Origin: an uncultured Oscillospiraceae bacterium
GTDB lineage: Bacteria; Bacillota; Clostridia; Oscillospirales; Oscillospiraceae
Assembly (NCBI GenBank): GCA_934675115.1
Contig: CAKUPH010000079.1
Span: forward strand, 1-9,801
DNA: 9,801 nucleotides
Reading direction: 5' to 3'
This document shows positions 5,393-9,801 of the stretch, piece by piece. A model generated the notes under the pieces. It was not told where the DNA came from. It saw only the letters and a program-made list of their open reading frames with translations, and did no database searches. Both the position numbers and the translations under genes were made by a program. Position 1 is the first letter of the stretch; each line of letters begins with the position of its first letter.

Positions 5393-6667
5393 ATGAAATT
5401 CAACACCGACTGTCTCCACGCGGGCTACCGCCCCGGCAACGGCGAGCCCCGGAACATCCCCATCATCCAGTCCACCACCTTCCGGTACGAGACCAGCGAG
5501 GCCATGGGCCAGCTCTTCGATCTGGAGGCCTCCGGCTATTTCTACACCCGGCTCCAGAACCCCACCAGCGACGCGGTGGCCGCCCGGCTGTGCGCCCTCG
5601 AGGGGGGCACGGCGGCCATGCTGCTGTCCTCCGGGCAGGCGGCGTCCTTCTTCGCCGTGTTCAACATCGCCTCCGCCGGGGACCATGTGGTGGCGTCGTC
5701 CACCATTTACGGCGGCACCTATAACCTCTTCGCCGTCACCATGAAGCGCATGGGCATCGAGTTCACCTTCGTGGACCCGGACTGCACCGAGGACGAGCTG
5801 CGCGCCGCCTTCCGGCCCAACACCAAGGCCCTGTTCGGCGAGACCATCGCCAACCCGGCGCTGACGGTGCTGGACATCGAGAAGTTCGCCAAGGTCGCCC
5901 ACGAAAACGGCGTGCCCCTCATCGTGGACAACACCTTCGCCACCCCGGCCAACTGCCGGCCCTTCGAGTGGGGCGCGGACATCGTCACCCACTCCACCAC
6001 CAAGTATCTGGACGGCCACGCCGCCGCCGTGGGCGGGGCCATCGTGGACTCCGGCAACTTCGACTGGGATGCCCACGCCGACAAGTACCCCGGTCTCACC
6101 ACCCCGGACGACAGCTACCACGGCATCACCTATACCAAGAAATTCGGTCAGGGCGGCGCGTACATCACCAAGGCCACGGCCCAGCTCATGCGGGACTTCG
6201 GTTCCACCCCCGCGCCCATGAACGCGTGGCTGCTGGGCATGGGCATGGAGACCCTGCCCCTGCGGATGGCCCGGCACTGCGAGAACGCCCAGGCCATGGC
6301 CGAGTTCCTCCAGAGCGAGCCCAACGTGGCGTGGGTGAAGTATCCCGGCCTGCCCGGCGACAAATACTATGAGCTGGCGAAGAAGTACATGCCCAACGGC
6401 ACCTGCGGCGTCATCTCCTTCGGCGTCCGGGGCGGCCGGGCAGCCGCCGAGCGGTTCATGGCCGGGCTGAAGCTGTGCTCCATCGCCACCCACGTGGCCG
6501 ACGCCAAGACCTGCGTGCTCCATCCCGCCTCCGCCACCCACCGGCAGATGAACGACGAGGAGCTGGCCGCCGCCGGGGTGTCCCCGGATCTGGTGCGGCT
6601 GTCCGTGGGTCTGGAGGATATCGACGATCTCATTGCCGATGTGAAGCAGGCGCTGGCCGGAGTATAA
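5393..6667 (+). CDS. metY: O-acetylhomoserine sulfhydrylase (aminocarboxypropyltransferase), Cys/Met-metabolism PLP enzyme
   Basis: The 424-residue cytoplasmic enzyme belongs to the Cys/Met metabolism PLP-dependent family. MetY joins O-acetyl-L-homoserine with sulfide (or methanethiol) to give homocysteine (or methionine) and acetate. Visible features are the N-terminal NTDCLHAGY, the phosphate-binding YTRLQNPT (Y51, R53), SSGQAA (79-84), D179 in IVDNTFATP that pairs with the pyridine nitrogen, and the PLP-binding K204 in HSTTKYLDGH. The insertion after the lysine (about 220-255) and the C-terminal SVGLEDIDDLIADVKQAL are typical. The length of about 425, against about 380-400 for cystathionine synthases and lyases, and the NTDCLHAGY opening favour MetY; methionine gamma-lyase or a homocysteine desulfhydrase activity is the main alternative. 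ATG is preceded by AAAGGAAG. A regulator gene follows 42 bases downstream. Confidence 0.93.
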   Translation: MKFNTDCLHAGYRPGNGEPRNIPIIQSTTFRYETSEAMGQLFDLEASGYFYTRLQNPTSDAVAARLCALEGGTAAMLLSSGQAASFFAVFNIASAGDHVVASSTIYGGTYNLFAVTMKRMGIEFTFVDPDCTEDELRAAFRPNTKALFGETIANPALTVLDIEKFAKVAHENGVPLIVDNTFATPANCRPFEWGADIVTHSTTKYLDGHAAAVGGAIVDSGNFDWDAHADKYPGLTTPDDSYHGITYTKKFGQGGAYITKATAQLMRDFGSTPAPMNAWLLGMGMETLPLRMARHCENAQAMAEFLQSEPNVAWVKYPGLPGDKYYELAKKYMPNGTCGVISFGVRGGRAAAERFMAGLKLCSIATHVADAKTCVLHPASATHRQMNDEELAAAGVSPDLVRLSVGLEDIDDLIADVKQALAGV

Positions 6668-6672
6668 GGAAA

Positions 6673-6689
6673 GGGGCGGCCAACGCCCC
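6673..6689 (+). other. Intergenic hairpin between metY and the regulator gene
   Basis: GGGGCG (6673-6678) pairs with CGCCCC (6684-6689) around loop GCCAA in the 42-base gap after metY. It has no T-tract, so it is not a rho-independent terminator; it may stabilise or separate the metY message from that of the regulator. Confidence 0.4.
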
Positions 6690-6709
6690 GGAGAGGACGG
6701 AATGCGCGT

Positions 6710-8017
6710 ATGTCCACACAAAAGGAAACCGGGTTTGCCCTGTTCAACGAGCTGATGCGGACCCACGACCTCCAGCGGCTGCTGGATCTGGCCCGGCCGG
6801 AGTTCGGCAACCCCATGATCCTGTCCAACGGGAGCGGCTCCGTGATGGCCATCACCCGGGAGGACGGCATCGAGGATGCCCGCTGGGCGGACATCACCGG
6901 GAATATGGGCATTCCCATGGGGGTGCTTACCTGCGGGAATATCAACGGCGCGTACCGGAAGTCGCTGGAGACGGGCCGGGCGGTGCTGGACGAGAGCGGG
7001 GACTGCCCGCCGCCCATGCTGCGCCGGGTGCTGGCGGCGGAGGGGCGCATTCTGGGCTATCTGGACGCGCCGCTGTACTTCGGCGTGCCCGACGAGGAAG
7101 GCGTAGAGTTTTTCGACTTCGTGGGCAGTCTCATCGCCATGGAGCTCCAGCGGGACCCGGCGCGGGCCTCTGTGCCGGACAGCATGCTGGACTACTTCGT
7201 GTACGACCTGCTGGAGGGGCGGATCACCGACCCCCGGATCATCCGGGAGCGGCTGGACTACTTCAACTGGAACCTGCTGTCCAAGCGCCGGGTGCAGATC
7301 GTGTCCATTCAGGGCCGGGAGGGCCCGGTGGAAATGGACAGCGCCGGACGGCGGCGGCTGGTGGACCGGTTCTCCGCCGCGTTCCCCCAGTTCAAGACCT
7401 TCGTGTACGTGGAGGAGCTGAAAATGCTCTGCCCGGTGAGTGAGACTCTGCGGATGGATGAGGCCTTCTGCGAGACCATGGAGACCATTCTCCGGCAGGA
7501 GGGGCTGACTGCAGGCGTGAGCCGGCCCATGGCCTACCTCAACGCCGTGCCAGACTTCAACCGGCAGGCGGATCAGGCGCTGGAGCTGGGGCGGAAGCTC
7601 CGGCCGGAGCAGGCGCTGTATTTTTACGACAACTACGCCGTGTACCACGCGTTGGAGCTGGCGGCGGCACAGGAGGATCTGTACCAGTTCTGCCACTCGG
7701 CGGTAATGCTCCTCCGGGACTATGACCGGCTCCACGAGACGGAGCTGCTGGAGTCCCTGCGGGTGTACCTCACCCACAACCGCTCCATCGGCGAGTCCGC
7801 CGCCGCCCTCTATATTCACCGGAACACCATGAATTACCGCATCGCCCGCATCACGGAGCTGACAAAGCTGGAGCTGGGCGACCCGGACGTGTTCTGCCAC
7901 CTGCTGTTTTCCTTCTATGCTCTGGACTACCGCGCCCTGCTGGAGCGGGACGAGCCGGGCAGCCTGCGCCATCCCGGCGAGCCGCAGGAGACGGACCGGC
8001 TGGACGGCGGAGAATAA
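6710..8017 (+). CDS. PucR/CdaR-family transcriptional regulator
   Basis: The 435-residue protein ends in the PucR-type C-terminal helix-turn-helix (HTH_30), about residues 343-406: ELLESLRVYLTHNRSIGESA followed by an HTH core with IHRNTMNYRIARI (369-381) and the closing LLFSFYAL. The middle, about 155-320, fits the GGDEF-like fold seen in CdaR-type activators, and the first 150 residues are an undefined sensor region with a possible GAF-like fold. Members of this family respond to small metabolites such as purine-catabolic intermediates or sugar diacids; the ligand here is unknown. The ATG at 6710 has GAGAGGA 12 bases upstream, a rather wide spacing. The gene has no promoter of its own in the 42-base gap, so it is probably co-transcribed with metY, and local control of metY is plausible but inferred. 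A strong terminator follows. Confidence 0.88.
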   Translation: MSTQKETGFALFNELMRTHDLQRLLDLARPEFGNPMILSNGSGSVMAITREDGIEDARWADITGNMGIPMGVLTCGNINGAYRKSLETGRAVLDESGDCPPPMLRRVLAAEGRILGYLDAPLYFGVPDEEGVEFFDFVGSLIAMELQRDPARASVPDSMLDYFVYDLLEGRITDPRIIRERLDYFNWNLLSKRRVQIVSIQGREGPVEMDSAGRRRLVDRFSAAFPQFKTFVYVEELKMLCPVSETLRMDEAFCETMETILRQEGLTAGVSRPMAYLNAVPDFNRQADQALELGRKLRPEQALYFYDNYAVYHALELAAAQEDLYQFCHSAVMLLRDYDRLHETELLESLRVYLTHNRSIGESAAALYIHRNTMNYRIARITELTKLELGDPDVFCHLLFSFYALDYRALLERDEPGSLRHPGEPQETDRLDGGE

Positions 8018-8026
8018 ATCATATCG

Positions 8027-8068
8027 GCCCCCGGCGCGGCATTGGCCGCGCCGGGGGCTTCCGTTTTC
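8027..8068 (+). terminator. Strong rho-independent terminator after the regulator gene
   Basis: A perfect 14-bp GC-rich stem, GCCCCCGGCGCGGC at 8027-8040 with its complement at 8045-8058 and loop ATTG, begins 10 bases after the TAA stop and is followed by TTCCGTTTTCT. It closes the metY-regulator transcription unit. Confidence 0.9.
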
Positions 8069-8119
8069 TGGATAAAAATCTGGCCCTTGGCGGGTTTATA
8101 CGAAGAGAACGATCGTGCC

Positions 8120-8214
8120 TTGTGCAAAAATGTCAAAAAATATTAAAATTTAGCAAAATAGCCGCTTAATTTTGTGCAGAATGACTTGACGAGGCGGGGC
8201 TTTCAGGGTATATT
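8120..8214 (+). promoter_or_regulatory. Near-consensus promoter with AT-rich upstream region for the secreted protein gene
   Basis: TTGACG (8186-8191) and TATATT (8209-8214) are separated by 17 bases. Upstream, 8124-8175 is very AT-rich with repeated A-tracts, unlike the GC-rich surroundings, which suits an UP element or curved DNA. TTGTGCA occurs twice in the same orientation, at 8120-8126 and 8172-8178, and may be a regulator site. Transcription should start near 8221. Confidence 0.72.
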
Positions 8215-8221
8215 AAGGTTA

Positions 8222-8279
8222 CCCTTGGTTGACAAGGGCACGCAGGACGGCCGAAGCAGTTGGAAGCAGTAGAAGGCCG
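8222..8279 (+). other. Structured 5' leader of the secreted protein gene
   Basis: The predicted leader of about 83 bases starts with a hairpin, CCCTTG (8222-8227) with CAAGGG (8233-8238), loop GTTGA. A second arm, CGGCC (8248-8252) with GGCCG (8275-8279), encloses a direct repeat of GAAGCAGT (8253-8260 and 8263-8270). A hairpin at the extreme 5' end is a known way of stabilising abundant messages. No known riboswitch is recognised. Confidence 0.45.
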
Positions 8280-8303
8280 CAGAGCAAAAAGGAGGAAATG
8301 AAC

Positions 8304-9801
8304 ATGAAACTGAAGAAGCTGACAGCGATGCTGTTGTCCGCCGCGATGGTCGCGGGGCTGGCTGTGGGCAGCGCGTTTGCCGCGCCTCCGGGCGGCGGTC
8401 CCGGCGGACCTGGCGGCGGTCCCGGCGGACCTGGCGGAGGTCCCGGCGGACCTGGCGGAGGTCCCGGCGGCCCCGGCGGCTCTCAGGAATTCACGCTCCC
8501 CGAAACACAGCTCTCCGTGTGGATCAAGGACGGCGTCGTGGTCGCCCCTGAGACCGCGGGCGCGAAAGAGTACAAGGTAGACCGGATCGTCACCAGCGAC
8601 AAGGACAACATCAGCTCCTTCGGCGGCGGCGGTCACACCACCGAGGACGACGACTATGCCTACACCACCGCCGTGTTCGTCAAGGACGGCAAGCTGGTGG
8701 CCGACAAGTCTGTCGCGGAAGCCATCGCCTCCGGCGCTGACAAGGTCACCGGCGAATCCGCCACCGGCCTTGTGATCAAGAGCGAGTACGAGGGCTTCAA
8801 TCCCATCATCGTCGTGGACTCCAAGTACACCATCACCGGCGCTGACATCACCATCAACAGCAAGGGCGACGGCAGCAAGACCTGCGACTTCTCCGGCCTC
8901 GGTGCCGCCATCATGGCCGCCGGCAAGGAGACCCTGCTGGTCATCGAGAAGTCCAAGGTCAACGTCTCCGGCGTCGCCAACCTCACGCTGTTCGCCGACG
9001 ACGGCGCGGACGTCATCGTGCGGGACTCCACCCTCCACTCTGACGGCGGCACGCTGTACGCAGGCTATAAGAACAGCCCCGACCAGTCCACCATGGTTGC
9101 GCCCCCCTGGATCCTCGGCATCATGGGCTCCTCCCGCACCACCAACCTGATGGGCACAGACTCCTCCACCACCGTCATCGACTCTAAGGTCAGCGCCGCC
9201 CAGTGGGCCGTGCTGTCCACCGACTCCGGCAGCAACATGAAGCTCAACGTGGTGAACACCACCATGCTGCTCACCGGCGCGGACTATGTCATGCAGAATG
9301 ATGACACCTTTGGCACCAAGGCCGCCAAGGACTCCAACCCCTATACCACCCGCTCCGGCTACGGCACCTATGCCATCGGCAACGCCGACGAGTATTTCTA
9401 CGGCGTTGACATGACCGTGGGTACCTACGCCACCATCTTCACCGGCGGCTTCGGCACCTACACCGCGATGAAGAAGGGCGAGACCATCACCCTCACCGAC
9501 GCCAACGGCAAGGAGCTGACCACCTATACCCCCACTGCCGACAAGGTGACCACCATCAACTCCGACACCTTCGGCTTCATGATCCATCAGGGCACCAATA
9601 AGATCACCATCGAGGAGGGCACCAAGGTCAACTCCGGCTACACCACCTTCCTCTACAAGACCGGCTGCTCCGTGGACGCCGACATCACCTCCGGCGCGGA
9701 GCTGAACCCCGGCAACGGCATCCTCATTCAGGCCATGGACAATGACGACGCCACCACCGGCATGGATATGGCCACCTTCTCCTTCTACACCGAGCACAAG
9801 G
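8304..9801 (+). CDS. Secreted Gly/Pro-repeat protein with beta-helix-like body (partial, runs off the right edge)
   Basis: At least 499 residues are encoded and no stop is reached, so the gene is truncated by the window. The ATG at 8304 has AAGGAGG (8289-8295) 8 bases upstream; the in-frame ATG at 8298 is only 2 bases from it and is less likely. A signal peptide (residues 1-26) ends in AFA. Mature sequence opens with APP and four perfect GGGPGGP repeats (30-57), a flexible linker. The body is rich in Thr, Ser, Gly, Asp and short alternating hydrophobic strands, for example KYTITGADITINS, VIEKSKVNVSGVANLTLFAD and STTVIDSKVSAAQWAVLSTD, as in right-handed beta-helix proteins. No catalytic motif is recognised. 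Codon choice is strongly biased to C-ending codons, which together with the promoter and ribosome binding site suggests high expression. An adhesin, surface-layer-like or carbohydrate-binding role is inferred, not shown. Confidence 0.85.
   Translation, partial: MKLKKLTAMLLSAAMVAGLAVGSAFAAPPGGGPGGPGGGPGGPGGGPGGPGGGPGGPGGSQEFTLPETQLSVWIKDGVVVAPETAGAKEYKVDRIVTSDKDNISSFGGGGHTTEDDDYAYTTAVFVKDGKLVADKSVAEAIASGADKVTGESATGLVIKSEYEGFNPIIVVDSKYTITGADITINSKGDGSKTCDFSGLGAAIMAAGKETLLVIEKSKVNVSGVANLTLFADDGADVIVRDSTLHSDGGTLYAGYKNSPDQSTMVAPPWILGIMGSSRTTNLMGTDSSTTVIDSKVSAAQWAVLSTDSGSNMKLNVVNTTMLLTGADYVMQNDDTFGTKAAKDSNPYTTRSGYGTYAIGNADEYFYGVDMTVGTYATIFTGGFGTYTAMKKGETITLTDANGKELTTYTPTADKVTTINSDTFGFMIHQGTNKITIEEGTKVNSGYTTFLYKTGCSVDADITSGAELNPGNGILIQAMDNDDATTGMDMATFSFYTEHK
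8391..8474 (+). repeat. Four tandem 21-bp repeats encoding GGGPGGP
   Basis: Four adjacent 21-base units differ only at third codon positions, so protein identity is complete while DNA identity is slightly relaxed. Three units contain GGTCC/GGACC with a CGGC spacer, able to form small hairpins. They encode the linker straight after the signal peptide. Whole-unit gain or loss by slippage would keep the reading frame and alter linker length. Confidence 0.9.

Noticed and set aside
5240..7972. A 910-codon open frame on the minus strand opposite metY and the regulator gene
   Set aside because: It is a shadow frame created by GC-rich third positions. The predicted protein is rich in His, Gln, Gly and Val without domains, and both plus-strand genes beneath it have clear family motifs.
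8391..8474. CRISPR or tandem-repeat array
   Set aside because: The units are contiguous, codon-phased and inside a signal-peptide protein, with no spacers.
8166..9797. A 543-codon minus-strand frame at the right edge
   Set aside because: The plus strand has a promoter, ribosome site, signal peptide and coherent codon use. The antisense sequence is Gly/Val/His-rich shadow.

Overview
The window looks like chromosomal DNA from a high-GC, Gram-positive clostridial bacterium, most plausibly an Oscillospiraceae-type gut Firmicute (the Flavonifractor/Oscillibacter/Intestinimonas neighbourhood). This is inferred from protein families and base composition, not from a marker gene. Supporting signs are a GerMN-domain lipoprotein, a low-molecular-weight D,D-carboxypeptidase, a ComEA-type helix-hairpin-helix protein, strong AAGGAGG-type ribosome binding sites and sigma-A-like promoters. 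GC-rich third codon positions create many long shadow reading frames.

Layout. Bases 1-142 hold no gene but carry a dense cluster of palindromes. A terminator hairpin (143-180) follows. The minus strand then encodes a D-alanyl-D-alanine carboxypeptidase (183-1553). A 179-bp divergent intergenic region (1554-1732) contains two predicted promoters whose -10 boxes occupy the same bases. To the right, on the plus strand, is a tightly packed operon: a membrane-anchored ComEA-like protein (1733-2137), an OmpR/PhoB-family response regulator (2115-2804), its sensor histidine kinase (to 4395) and a lipoprotein with two GerMN domains (4392-5303). Genes overlap at two of the three junctions. The third junction has an apparent 205-bp gap that is probably the kinase's unannotated N-terminus, translated from a non-canonical start.

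A strong promoter overlapping the lipoprotein stop codon drives metY (5393-6667), a PLP-dependent O-acetylhomoserine sulfhydrylase-type enzyme. A PucR/CdaR-type regulator (6710-8017) follows, and a textbook rho-independent terminator (8027-8068) closes the unit. After an AT-rich stretch and another near-consensus promoter, a secreted protein begins at 8304 and runs off the right edge. It has a signal peptide, four tandem GGGPGGP repeats and a beta-helix-like Ser/Thr/Asp/Gly-rich body.

Functionally, the left two thirds deal with the cell envelope: peptidoglycan trimming, a two-component system with a surface lipoprotein, and a membrane DNA-binding protein. Then comes a sulfur/methionine metabolic unit with a possible local regulator, then a probable surface or secreted structural/adhesive protein. 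No tRNA, rRNA, CRISPR array, insertion sequence or phage gene was seen. The most interesting signals are the palindrome cluster at 1-180, the shared-box divergent promoters, the likely ATC start of the kinase and the repeat-bearing secreted protein.
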